NCBI GenBank assembly: GCA_019914995.1
Contig: CM034126.1
Span: 3,043,001 to 3,107,000, forward strand
DNA length: 64,000 nt
Reading direction: 5' to 3'
Source of the DNA: Acanthochlamys bracteata
Taxonomy: Eukaryota; Streptophyta; Magnoliopsida; Pandanales; Velloziaceae
Position numbers and translations under genes: made by a program. Positions 22,729 through 33,761 of this stretch are shown one piece after another. Position 1 is the first letter of the stretch. Each line of letters opens with the position of its first letter. Under the pieces are notes generated by a model. That model saw nothing but the letters and a program-made list of their open reading frames with translations, did not search any database and was not told where the DNA came from.

Positions 22729-25535
22729 TTACATCATTTTCTGAAAAAAACCTGAGAAGTTTGGCAATTTATCAACATGTTTCAATGCCCGCTCTGCGAT
22801 TTGCCTGGTCCTCAGATCCCCATTGCGGAAGGCTTCAACTAGAGCAGTTCCTACATTCTGGTCACCTGAGACCTCATAAGCTATCTCATCCATCCTCAAA
22901 ATCCTCTCAACTGCCCAAACAGCTCTCTGTCTGAGAATCTCAGTCCGACTTTCGCGCAGGATTTCTAGTATCAGTTTGATCCCATCCGCCTCATATAGAA
23001 CAGTAACCCCTTGCTCAATGTCCGCACCATCCTCGAGTAGAGTGCATAGAGCTGCTAAAGCAGCTTCAACAACCTTCTCATTGTTATGGTCTAAGCAAGC
23101 AACCAGATTTTCCACGGCCTTCCCTTCTAAGAGGCAGAAGCTCTCTTTCAGAGAACAAACACCATGGTGCACCCTGCATAGATCAGTTACAGGCGGTGGC
23201 TTAAAGCAACAAGGTAGAACCGAACCACAAAAACCAGGATCAGGGCGCTCTGGTATTCTCGTTAGGAGCTTTGAACGCTCTGATAGATTCTCCAATGCCA
23301 TTGCTGAAACAATCTGTACCTTATCAAGCCCATTGATTTGAAGCAGATCGGTAAAGAGTGCAGCAAGGTTATGATCATGGACTAGGGCAAGAACATCAGT
23401 TTCCTGAAGAAGAGAAGTCAGTCTGGAGAGAACTTTGACAAGACCTTCAAGAAAAGGAGACGCAAATCGACCACCGCGAGTTTGACCTTTCCGAATCATG
23501 ACCACTTTGGAGATGACAATGTTGAAGGCCCCTTCAAGCAGTAGTTGCCTGGTGAGACCAGAGTCTCTCTCAGGGAGCTCAGCCAAGAGCCCAGCAGCAG
23601 CTGCTTGTTCTTCTGATATCCCATTATTCTCTGAGATTACTCTTATCAAGCTACCTAACTGACCAGTGGCACCACAGAGAGCGTCAGCCAGTTCTTGTCC
23701 CATGTAAGGTGAGACATTATGGAGGAGTTTTATAGATGCCACACGAATATCTCTCTGTGGAGCTTCAACAAACTGAACTAAACTTATGGCAGCACCTGAA
23801 CTTTTGATGGCCACAACAACACTCTCAACGGTTTTAGCGGAACTTGTTAGGCCTACAAGGACCTGAAGAAGTTTGCCCTCAATTGCAGGACCTGTATTGC
23901 TGATGAGGTGTAGAAGGTTGTGGATGATGTCTTCTGAGACCAATGTCTGTTGATCATGATCAAGAGGAATGGATTCAATATCTGCACCAGATGACACAAG
24001 ATTTGCAAGAATCGTTGCCGACACCTCTTTCAGCTTCATAGGAAGTTGATTTATACCCACTGTGAATAGGTCCTTGACTAGAGGAGGGAGAATCCCTGCC
24101 TGTATCAAAATCTTGGCGCTAGCATCAAGGGATGAGACTTTGTTCAGAGCCTTCAATGCAGCCTCTCTCGCTGGTTTGCTTCCGCTTCTCATTATATTGA
24201 CTAGTTCTCCGCCAGCAGTTTGAGCTACAAACAATTTTACATCGTTACTCAGAACTAGATCCCCAAGGTATGCAGCCATTAATAACTGAGTTTCAGGTGA
24301 ACCTGCAAGTTCACATAAAAATTCGTTAAGCAAGATGCTTCCCACATCCGCATAAGGCCATGGCTTCCTAACTAGTGGAGATAATACAATTTTAGAGGTC
24401 AAACTCATTCCAAAGTTGCATATAGTAATACAGTTAGTACTGTAGGGACATTCCAGAAGGCCCCTCAGCAACAATGAAAATCTGTTTTAAGCTAGCAAGA
24501 ATCATAAGTAAGCATCAAACATGCAACATAGTGGAAAATGGACATCAAAAGTAACCTGATAAAGAAGGAAATGTAAGCACCTTCAAGTAGAAGTCTAAGA
24601 AGTGGCTGCAGTCGACCATTTTCAGCCATTAGTCTGACATTTTCCTCGCATCTTTCAAGATTCTCCATTATCTTTTCAGCCTTCTCGACGGTCAAGATGT
24701 TCTTCGATTTACTACTGGCCATACCTACTAGTATAAGGATCGCTCCATTAACTTCACCGATCTTTTCACAAAGTATATTAAGTTTGGAAAGCTCATACAA
24801 AAGAGACATAGCTTCCTCTCGCTCTTGGGAATCCTCTCGTGTCAAGAATTTTACAATGGTACGAACTGTATCGCCAGATGCTACTGCTTCCTGCAACATT
24901 AAAGAAAAGAAGAAAATAAACTTCTCAATAACAATTCATTTGCCCATATGTAGAACAGGCAAGCAAACAGTGTGGACCAAAACCTTATTGTCTTCATTGT
25001 CTTCAGCAACTATACGAAGAGTTTCGAGTGCTTTGCATCGAACCTTACTGCTGCTACTCTTCAAGAAATCAGCAACTAGAGGTATAACTCCAGCATTTCG
25101 TACGACATGCTTGTTAGACCTGCTTTTTTTGCACATGTGAATAATATAATTTAAAGCCTGCAGCACTTCATTTTCTAAGCTTTCAGGACTAAGTGATTTG
25201 CAGGCAGTATCGAGGCGAACAGCCTCATTGCGCTGTTTCCATTCTTCAATTGTGTTTCGCAGAGCTAAACTTGGGTTCAGTGAAGTACTACTGAGCTCTT
25301 CATGAGTCAATGGGCAGATTGGCTTTTCACCACTCCCCTCACACTCCTTGAACCACTTCTCAATAGCTTCTCTCTCAAATGCATGCCCATTCTCTATGGT
25401 AACCGGATCACGCATAACCTGCTTTGTAAGCGGACAAAGAAAGGAATCATATGGAGGCTCAGTTTGTAACTTTTCATGATTGCTATCATCAGACTGGCTC
25501 CAAGGATCACAACTTCCATCCCAGCTGTCTGCCAT
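22729..25535 (-). CDS. U-box/ARM-repeat E3 ubiquitin ligase, PUB43/44 type
   Basis: Three coding exons on the - strand: 25535-24984, 24890-24581 and 24302-22729. The joins (phase 0, then phase 1) give 811 aa, the usual length of this group. Residues ~27-103 are the U-box (PPYDSFLCPLTKQVMRDPVT, then ENGHAFEREAIEKWF and PICPLTHEEL), which binds E2 enzymes and gives ubiquitin-ligase activity. From ~130 to the end there are armadillo-type repeats (for example EEAMSLLYELSKLN, KPAREAALKALNKVSS, EKVVEAALAALCTLLEDG), which bind substrates or membranes. The order and the C-terminus match PUB43/PUB44 (SAUL1), which act in senescence, ABA synthesis and immunity, partly at the plasma membrane. The role of this copy is inferred. 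A 2.1-kb leader intron is predicted upstream. Confidence 0.93.
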
Positions 25536-25549
25536 ATCCTTGATATATC

Positions 25550-27661
25550 CTGCTTAGCAAAATCAGGTCATCAGCATTGAGTTGTATTTTATTTATTTTA
25601 GAAAAATATTTTTGAATAGATATCTGACTAAAGTTTTAGGCAGGTATTTAAAAGGTCAAAAAAAAAATCTATAAAAGTCAAGTTATAACTTATAAACAGG
25701 TAACATCAGTTAGTTGTACTCAGAACCTTCTACTTCGGACAAATGAAAGAAAAGAAAACTAGATCTATAAATTCACAAAATTGAACTTCTCAAATGAGTG
25801 ATATTGGGCATAAGATTAGAGTTGAGCATTTTTGTTCAGTTGCTAGATGAGTTTTTATGTTTAAGATCATATATAATGGATTGGATGTTTTTTTTTTTTT
25901 GGAAGCTTGCAACTCTGAAATCCAACATGCAAAGTTGTCAAAATCGAAATTTTATATAGGATCGTTTCACTTCCGTAGGATCATAAAATCAGAAATTTAA
26001 ATAAAATCGTAAGATTATACTTATCGGTAATTTTTTATAAATTTTTTTAATGTTTTTAAAATTTTATATAGTACTTATTAAAATTGCTGAAAATTCAAGA
26101 CATAATTTTTCTTATATTTTATCATATTATAATAAATTAATAATGTTCATCTCGTTCATATGAACTATATCATTAATAATTTCTTATATTTCATTTAACT
26201 CATTATCACAAACTCTTTACATACTATATCATTATTTTATAAATGCACATTTATATAGTTATAGCTATATCTAGAAGACTCTAAACTATACATAGAATAG
26301 TTGTAAATTATTACTAGGATTTGAGTTTGTAAAAAGAAAATTTGAATTTTTTTTCCCTCATTATTCGGAGGCGTTAAAGGCGATTACTTGTCTATCATTG
26401 TCTATCGGAGGGAATTTTTTTTCCCTCTTTAACAGTTTTGTACTATCTCTTATGGATTTTGCGTATCATTGAGCTCAATTTGAAAGTTAAACAACAGCGT
26501 TTATACTATGTGCAACACAGTGCTATCCATCCACCACATAATAAGATTACTGGTTTTAATTTGACCTTCTGCATATAAATTTCACAACTAATTATGAAAA
26601 TTTGCTCATTTGTAAAATGCTTACCCATCTGTCCGCAAGTTCACATATCTTCATATGTGAAATAAAACAAATAAAATATGTCCATGAATAGGTAAAATGG
26701 ATTCTATGGGTTATAAAGCATGTTAGAGCAGTTTATACTTTTACTCATCAAAATAAAGCAGTAAGATCATATGTCAGTATGTAAAACTATTACCTAGAGG
26801 ATAAAATTGGTTGGTCCAACTACTGGCGAAGATGCTCTTCGCTATACCTACATTTGCAGATGCCCTATTATCAGTTCACAAAAATGTTTTCAGTCTTCAA
26901 TTAGATTTAAGCAAGCAAGAAGCAAAATATCAAAATCAAATATTTACTTAAATATGAAGTGTAACATAATTCAGTTTATATCCAGCTTAAGTAACATAAT
27001 CTATAATTCACCGCCAAACATATCTCCTCCATGCTCCACTAATTTGTGCCTTGCGACTATGCTAGTTCTTTAAACAAACCTAAATCAGTTAATATTATAT
27101 CCTGTGCCCATTAGAAGTAATAACGTTCCTACAGGCCTTTAAACGGACTTCTATTCTTTTTTATCCACAGGAAAGAAAAAAAAAAACTGTCTACCAAGTT
27201 AACCAGTTCTACATCTCCAAACAGCCAACAACATTCAGAAGATGCCATAGCTCTAGCCACATGATTACAGCCATTTACATTCAGAAGATGTAAATTCAGT
27301 GAATCAAAATTTCTTCTTCTACTCGGAACTGCAATCATGCTAAATTGCCACAACAAAAACTCCACCAACCCTTAACTGCAACCTACATCAACTCAGATTT
27401 ACTACTTCCATCAGACACGGCAAAAACCATAAACTTGTCATCACAGCATATACTCGGTTAATATCATTCTGTAATATTGTCGAACAACAGAGAACAAATC
27501 TGAGTCTGAGAGCTGCTACTAGCTTATCAAAAATGACAAATTCACGCAATAAATACACGGTATCAACCCTCTCCAACTGAAATCAACAGCAAACAGACTA
27601 AATTGAATCAAACTAAATCCAAAGAAGAAAACAGAATTGAATCATATCATCCTTTACTTAC
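25550..27661 (-). other. Predicted 5'UTR intron of the U-box gene
   Basis: On the - strand, a CA-GTAAGTAAAG donor (27661) follows a leader exon from about 27850 to 27662, and a CTAAGCAG acceptor ends at 25550, 14 bases before the ATG. The 2.1 kb between is AT-rich. A block at about 25930-26250 contains repeated GATCG and TTTTATA motifs of possible transposon origin, without clear ends. No coding frame was found inside. Confidence 0.5.
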
Positions 27662-27948
27662 TGATGATGCCTTTCTCCGCCGCCACGAGCTACCGCAGGA
27701 TTCTTCGGCGGTCGGAGAGAAGAAAAAGAAGTGTTTTCTTCTTTCTTTTTCCCCCTGGGAAAAAATTAGAAACAAGCAAAGAGAAAAAAAATAATAATAA
27801 AGAAAAGAAAAGGAAATTAAGGAAAGGAATGCGCTGTTCGGAATTTTATTGTTTAATATTTTAGTTTTTATGGTTTTATTTTCGGGGTGGGCTAATGCGA
27901 ATAGGAAGAAAGAAAGCGTTCCGTTGACACTTGAACGAGAGCGCGCGT

Positions 27949-28000
27949 AGTCAACAACTTCAAGCCAATGCCCGCAGGTTCATTTCCTTTCCGCGGGAAA
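27949..28000 (-). promoter_or_regulatory. W-box and E2F-like palindrome upstream of the U-box gene
   Basis: AGTCAA at 27949-27954 is TTGACT on the - strand, a WRKY W-box. TTTCCGCGGGAAA at 27988-28000 is nearly palindromic and reads TTTCCCGC on the - strand, the E2F consensus. Both lie roughly 290-340 bp upstream (on the - strand) of the predicted leader-exon end at 27662. Function is inferred from the motifs. Confidence 0.4.
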
Positions 28001-29883
28001 AAGAAAAAAAAAAAGGCCGTCTTTACTTTTACCAACAACATATAGATATATATAGTAAATAAACATACGCGCCTTTTTGGTCTATGAACTGATTAAGAAA
28101 ACCTTCCTACATGAGGAACTAAAACGGGTTCAACACAAGACTTTCCAAGAGTAATCCGCTGTAGTACTACTCCCTATCTAATTTACTCACACTCAGGTGC
28201 TGAGTTGGTGAACGTGTGATCGCTCCTAACTCACTACGAAAATTCTAAAATATGTTCGCAAAATTTGTGCTGATGAATAAATATGATTTCACATGTAGTG
28301 TGCTTTCTGCAGCACTTCACTTTGTTTATTTTGCAGGCTGCTGATTTGCAACAGCTCCATTGAAGCGCGTCAACTCAAAAACAGATAAAGAAAGGGACTC
28401 ATGAAAGATATGAACATAGTTATTAGATTGCAAGGCAAAACATAAGCAAAACGTAAAGAAACTTTGGTACAATTCAAATGAGGACATTGAACTCTGGAAA
28501 GAACAAAATGGAGCTTTCACACAATGAGCTGTGAAGTTGAATAAGATATACGCATAACCAAAGTTCAAGATTTATACGTATGGACTTAAAGTTGTTCTTC
28601 AAGAGAAGTCTTTAGACCAAAAGCTAAATAATAAAATTCGTCAGGCAAATATGAAAACTCAAATGGATGATAGTCAGCACCGTGCTCCTCAAAACCCTTT
28701 GACATATCACATTCCAAAAATCACCGTCACGTTTAAAGGCCTGGCCTGAACAAGTTGAACAAGTTATCACTATCCTTACCAGTGACTCGAGCAAGTCAAC
28801 TATAGCAATGTAGCAATATGCAAAACTTTGCAGAGAAAATGCTCATGTAGGAAATATTATCTATTAAAAAATACGGGACATAGGATCCTTTGCTACTATA
28901 TTTTGGATAAACAAAATCTGTTCAGCAAGAGATAGCTTATCTGCAAAATATTGTGCAGCGTGTTCTTTAGATAGAAATCTAACCCCCTATTTCAGAACCA
29001 CTACCCCTGCTCTTCTTCTGCTAGTTGATCAACCGTGATAGTGCCATTAAATTAAGATGGCATCACAAAATAATCAGAATACTGTAGAAGATAAAAACAG
29101 GAAAGAAGTGACCAGAAGCTACACATCAGAATGTCATGCAACACAATTGACAAACCAAAAAGCAACTGCATAACTAAAGAGCAAAGGACAGTGAGGAAAC
29201 TCCATCCAAGGAACAACAATAATTTAGAAGCCGCGTATTTGCTTTATGGAAATTTGTTTTGTATGATATGATTTTGCTTGGGTCACCAAAATTGTCTAAA
29301 GAAAAACCAAGGAGAAAATCAACCAACATAGATTGGACCAATGCAATAAACCAAAGCACTAAAGTAGTCAAAATACTTCCCAAGAAATGGGTTATCGTAA
29401 ACGAAAATAGTTCTCAAGAACACTAGTTGATATTAGAAATATCTTTTATAGATCTTATGATAACCCAATCAGAGCCCAAAAATCTTCATCCTAAGGCATG
29501 TTTGCACAAGAATTGACTCTCTTTCAGGGTATAGTGCTGCACTAAGATTTAAATGATTGTTCAGAGCTAACGTAACTACGCAGAGCATACTTAAGTTTGT
29601 GGAGTAACACCTATACAAGTATACACCAAATCAATCTCCTGCTATAACTACAGGAACCTTGAGATCAGTCCTACTTGAATTCATTAATCTTCTTCACCCA
29701 TGGACAACAGCATTAAAGTATAAAACTATGTAGGTGAATCACCACATGCAATATGTAAAGCCTTCAGAGTTCAGACTATACGAAGTAAGGCACTGTCTCA
29801 TAACCTGATGAGAAATTCTCAAATTCTCCAATGATTCTTGGCTTGCTTGTGTTTGTACACTAGTATGTAAATACTATAAGACA
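28001..29883. other. Intergenic between U-box and AVT3-like genes
   Basis: 1.9 kb. It should hold the distal promoter of the U-box gene and the 3'UTR of the AVT3-like gene, both - strand. No frame with domain resemblance or convincing coding bias was found. Composition is evenly AT-rich without repeats I could define. Confidence 0.4.
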
Positions 29884-31143
29884 TTAAACTCTTGCTGAGA
29901 AGAAAATATCAGCCAACAACGACCATGTGCCATAGACTGCAACAACAATGCCGAGCACAACAATTGCAACATCGGATGTCATCCCAGCCCAGCTCATCTC
30001 ATTTTTAAACACCTGCAGGTGGAAAGCAGCTGGCAACACGAATCCAAGCACACAACAAACACTGCTGCCAACCAGTGATAGGAAATCAGCAAAATTAGGC
30101 ACCAACAATGCAACTATACTGACCAGTAGCACAACCACCCACCGTGCCCATGCACAGAACTGCTTGTTAAACAACCTTCGTTCCACTACTTCATACACGG
30201 GGTTCATCATGATCGGAAAAGTGAAGAACAAGTTGACACAAAGTCCCACCTGAACCAGCATAGCCACAAATCCATGACCAAAATTGGTAGTGATTATATC
30301 CTTTGTCTCATCACCAAAAGCCATATACCCGAGCAATCCAAACAAACCATACATCAGCGAGATAAAAGCCATGGAGAACCCAAGTGTCCTACCAAACTTT
30401 TCCTTATCAGCAGCTTCTGTTTCCAAAGGTAAAACCATTCCAATACCTTCAAAGGCATACGTTGAAACTCCAAGAGCGTACATTATAACTGAAGTGCCAC
30501 CAAAAGCAATCAAATCCGGGCGGGAAGTGAAGAACCTGTTCAAATCTTCTATCGCAACAATGCCCATGGCAGCGATATCAACAACGTCCGCGAATATACT
30601 AAGTGGAGCTAAGTGTGTGAGCGAGGGAACTGAATTCAATCCAAGCTGAAATGGAAACATTACCCAAACATAGAAAGGTTTCGCTTGAAGTGATAGCAAT
30701 GAAGCAGGAAACAAGACAGCGAGCGTGTTAGCAATAAAAATTATGTAACTAACACAGAACCCAGCTTGGCTTAAAATAATCATCAAATCAACCAAAGCAC
30801 GGCCGAGAGGGCCAGAAACAGCAAACCCGAGGTCGCCGTAAGACGCAATCGGAGATTTGGTAGAAGACGGATTGTTGCTATCGATACGCCGGCGTGCGTA
30901 GACCAGAAGCATCATGCAGTAATAGGTAAGAGCACCCACAAGGAAGAGAGAAATCAAACCAGCTGCCCAGCCAGTGCGTTTGAAGGCATAGGGAAGACCG
31001 AGTACTCCAGCACCGACGATGGCGATGAACACGTTGGCAAAAGTTTTGGGTTGAGAAGCCAAGTTGGATTTCAGTAGTAGTGGTTCTGTTGCTGTTGTTG
31101 GGAGAGTGTGAGCAGATGAACTAGCATCGTCGGTGAACACCAT
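29884..31143 (-). CDS. AVT3-type vacuolar amino-acid transporter
   Basis: A single intronless - strand frame of 419 aa. A hydrophilic N-terminus of ~35 residues (with EPLLLKSNL, a possible acidic-dileucine-like sorting motif) precedes about eleven membrane segments. The first segment, FANVFIAIVGAGVLGLPYAFKR, is the signature of the amino acid/auxin permease (Aa_trans) family, and FDVVDIA-like and LSTYAFEGIGMVLPLE-like stretches (here FADVVDIAAMG and VSTYAFEGIGMVLPLE) place it in the AVT3 branch. Arabidopsis AVT3A-C export neutral amino acids from the vacuole. The lack of introns is normal for AVT3. The likely function is proton-coupled or facilitated amino-acid movement across the tonoplast; substrate range is not visible from sequence. 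It sits between two longer - strand genes with 2.6 kb upstream. Confidence 0.92.
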   Translation of the reverse strand: MVFTDDASSSAHTLPTTATEPLLLKSNLASQPKTFANVFIAIVGAGVLGLPYAFKRTGWAAGLISLFLVGALTYYCMMLLVYARRRIDSNNPSSTKSPIASYGDLGFAVSGPLGRALVDLMIILSQAGFCVSYIIFIANTLAVLFPASLLSLQAKPFYVWVMFPFQLGLNSVPSLTHLAPLSIFADVVDIAAMGIVAIEDLNRFFTSRPDLIAFGGTSVIMYALGVSTYAFEGIGMVLPLETEAADKEKFGRTLGFSMAFISLMYGLFGLLGYMAFGDETKDIITTNFGHGFVAMLVQVGLCVNLFFTFPIMMNPVYEVVERRLFNKQFCAWARWVVVLLVSIVALLVPNFADFLSLVGSSVCCVLGFVLPAAFHLQVFKNEMSWAGMTSDVAIVVLGIVVAVYGTWSLLADIFFSARV

Positions 31144-31472
31144 GATTGTTCAGTGAATGGATTGAAGAGAATTGATCGATTTTTGTTGTTGTTTGTATTG
31201 GTTTTAGAGAAAGAGAATTGGGAGATTGTTTGGGACGGAACTGGGGATGCTTGTTTCTTTGGGAAGAGAAGAACGAATTGGATTAGAGTTCACGTAAGGT
31301 ATTTGGTTCGTTTATGTTTATTTTGGGTGATGTTGATGTGAAATGAATGAATAGGAGGTAACCGAGAAGGTTTCGAAGTCGAGAAAAAAATGGAAGGTGT
31401 TTTTGTTCTGTTTGTTTTGGTTTCTGTTTTGTTGTTTGATGAATTTTTGTTTTGTTGTTTGATGAAGAAGAT

Positions 31473-31502
31473 GATCAGATCAGATCAGATCAGATCAGAT
31501 CA
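31473..31502. repeat. Pentanucleotide microsatellite (GATCA)6
   Basis: Six perfect GATCA units in a row, about 330 bp upstream of the AVT3-like start codon on that gene's strand, so in its promoter or leader. Likely to vary in length between individuals. Confidence 0.9.
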
Positions 31503-31504
31503 GA

Positions 31505-32289
31505 CTGCGCCAGTGGTGTCCGGAAAGATAGAAGAAAAAGGTACCCGTTTGTTGTTTTTAATTAGATTTTTTTACTTGAGCTGAGACCGATTGTGTTTGT
31601 GCTCGTTTATCCTTTTTCTAAATTCTTTTCATTTCTTAGAAAAGGGTTATCAAAGGAATTGATAATAGAAAAAAGAACAGCTGGCGCTGTCAACGCCATA
31701 AGATATTATTCTATTGGATTGTGAATAACATAGCACCATTTATTTATCTCATTTATTACCTAATAAAAAAATTTATTTATACCATAGTTGGTAAATTCGA
31801 GCATTCTGAATCGATTCGAAAATTAGTGATGCTAACGTTAAATCGGTTTAAATTTGTAAAAAAATTAAACATACAAATAATTTACTTTAATTCAGATGAA
31901 TTCGTTTTGATTCGAACAATCCGTCCGTCCGAATTAATCCAGAATGAATACAAAATTTTTTTTTCTAGTCTTTGATCGCTGGCGAACTACCTCCTTCACG
32001 TTGAGCAATGCTATTGGATGTTATACCATCAAATTCATCGCAACAATCATAACAACACCACCCAAAGAAGAATTAGTAGAAGAAGATATCGTCGCCACCA
32101 GTGCATCCATCCTGTATGTTAGCTATCTTTTTCTTCCATCTTCATCGAGGTTTTGCTCCGGCTTTGGCTCCTCCGTCATGTCCAGATATAGAACCATCTC
32201 CGTCACTGCTCCCATCATATAGAATCATCTCCTGTCAGCATCACCACCAGCATAGGCTCCGTCCAAATTCAAGACCTCAAACTCGCTGG
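31505..32289. other. Upstream region of the AVT3-like gene, no gene
   Basis: AT-rich to about 31970, then a more balanced stretch. Short frames here have no domain resemblance. CGTCCGTCCG at about 31920 echoes GTCCGCCGGATC near 32757, possible remnants of one repeat type flanking this zone. Confidence 0.35.
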
Positions 32290-32640
32290 AATTCCTTGTT
32301 CAAGTCCTGTGGCAATCGGAATGGCACTTGCATTTCTTGTCTTAGCTCTGGCGTGTCAACCCGTGAACGACACTTGTAGTGAAGAAGGAACTGATGGACA
32401 CAAAAGCATTGAGTTGATACGCGAGCTTTCATTGGATGGGAAAGCAGAACATCGCCGGGGTGAAGGAGAAGTTTCTAGAAGCCATCGGCGCCGATGTAGG
32501 GAACACGTACCATGCCGCAACATATGCGAGTATCCTTTGGAACATAGGCAGCGAGGACATGTTACCCGCTCGAAGCATTGAATGGCATGTCAGAAGAGCT
32601 CTACAAAGCATTCAATGAAGCATTGAATGGCATATTGAAC
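32290..32640 (+). other. Coding-like remnant or decayed gene fragment
   Basis: This patch is clearly richer in G+C than the flanks and has a protein-like stretch in one frame (32436-32618: KEKFLEAIGADVGNTYHAAT, then YASILWNIGSEDM), but no start context and a TGA just upstream. Another frame (32309-32420) reads a hydrophobic AIGMALAFLVLALACQ segment. The frames do not join by plausible introns. At the right end a 17-bp unit (GAAGCATTGAATGGCAT) occurs twice, at 32572-32588 and 32617-32633. I cannot name a parent gene. It could be an eroded pseudogene or captured fragment. Confidence 0.3.
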
Positions 32641-32909
32641 AATTGAGATATATAATTTTCTCATTAAGGAAAATTTAGTGGGAGCGAAAATCAAGCATCG
32701 AAGCCATTAAGCAACTAACGTTGATTTTCTCACATTAAGCCAAAGACCAGTCAATCCGTCCGCCGGATCAAACTCTAATTTGTCGATCCGGATAGATTTT
32801 TGAATCGATGTCTGATCAAATTTTGCCAATTATGATTTACACTTCAAGCTGATAGATTTAAAATCAACGGAAACACAATTTTTCAAGAACATATAAGTAG
32901 CGTGTAACT

Positions 32910-33281
32910 GGGGATGGCAAACCCGACCTACTAGATATCCGATCCTAATGTGTCAGGTTTATTTTCAGGTTGAGTCCAGATGGTAATAAATGGAAAATCT
33001 CGGAATTAGAGTAAGATACGAATTAGCACACTGACTTTAGCCCAGTTTGGCATCCCCCCTAAACATAAGAGGTGTTCCTATTTCCACCTAAAAGAAATAT
33101 TTTAAGTAATCTCAGAGGATCCTTTAATCCTACTCACCACTATCTTGCGTCGAGTTCGGAATTAAAATAAAAGCAACTTTAAACAGTAAATGGAGATTTG
33201 GGTTGAGTACTTCCCTAGTGGAGTCAGGTTTAGGTTTTAGTCAACTCTAACCAAACCCGACCCGTTAACATCCATCCATAT
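32910..33281. repeat. Possible decayed MITE with GGGTCGGG-type ends
   Basis: The left end GGGGATGGCAAACCCGACC and the right end AACCCGACCCGTTAACATCCATCC (reversed: GGATGGATGTTAACGGGTCGGG) are roughly inverted copies and resemble the ends of the hAT-type element at 55078. An internal GTTTGGCATCCCCCC at about 33046 also matches the left end inverted. No target duplication was found. Confidence 0.3.
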
Positions 33282-33761
33282 GTGCACGATGTTTTATATA
33301 TCACCTTTACATAGAAGTCGATCTCGAATCAAAGCAACTGTTTACGGCCTCATTTACAATTTCAACATAATCGGTTTAGCCGCCAACATGAAGTAGTCCT
33401 TCGCATCATCTAACACAAAATATACTCAAGATCATCACCATCGTGTGTTATGTTCAAGAAACTATACAGATATCAACCAGAACTCGTGTTAAGTGAATTT
33501 GAATGTAGTACACAGGACCATACATCCCAAAATGCTAACAGTTCTCTTACCTTGATAATGGCAGGTATAAACAGATCTATGCTAAAACTGATCTCGGGGT
33601 TCAGCTCTTTCAGGCTCTTTGAATGCAAACAAAGTAAACGAATATTTGGAAACAAGAAAAGGTCAAAATCAAGTTAGAAAACCAAACCCAGCATTGCATA
33701 TATATTACACTATACGACATCACATAACACATATGATCACCACTATGTACGAGTTAATCTT
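33282..33761 (-). other. 3' flank / 3'UTR of the EH1-type gene
   Basis: Downstream (on the - strand) of the stop at 33762. No other gene seen. The frames at 33450-33677 have no recognisable domain. Confidence 0.45.
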
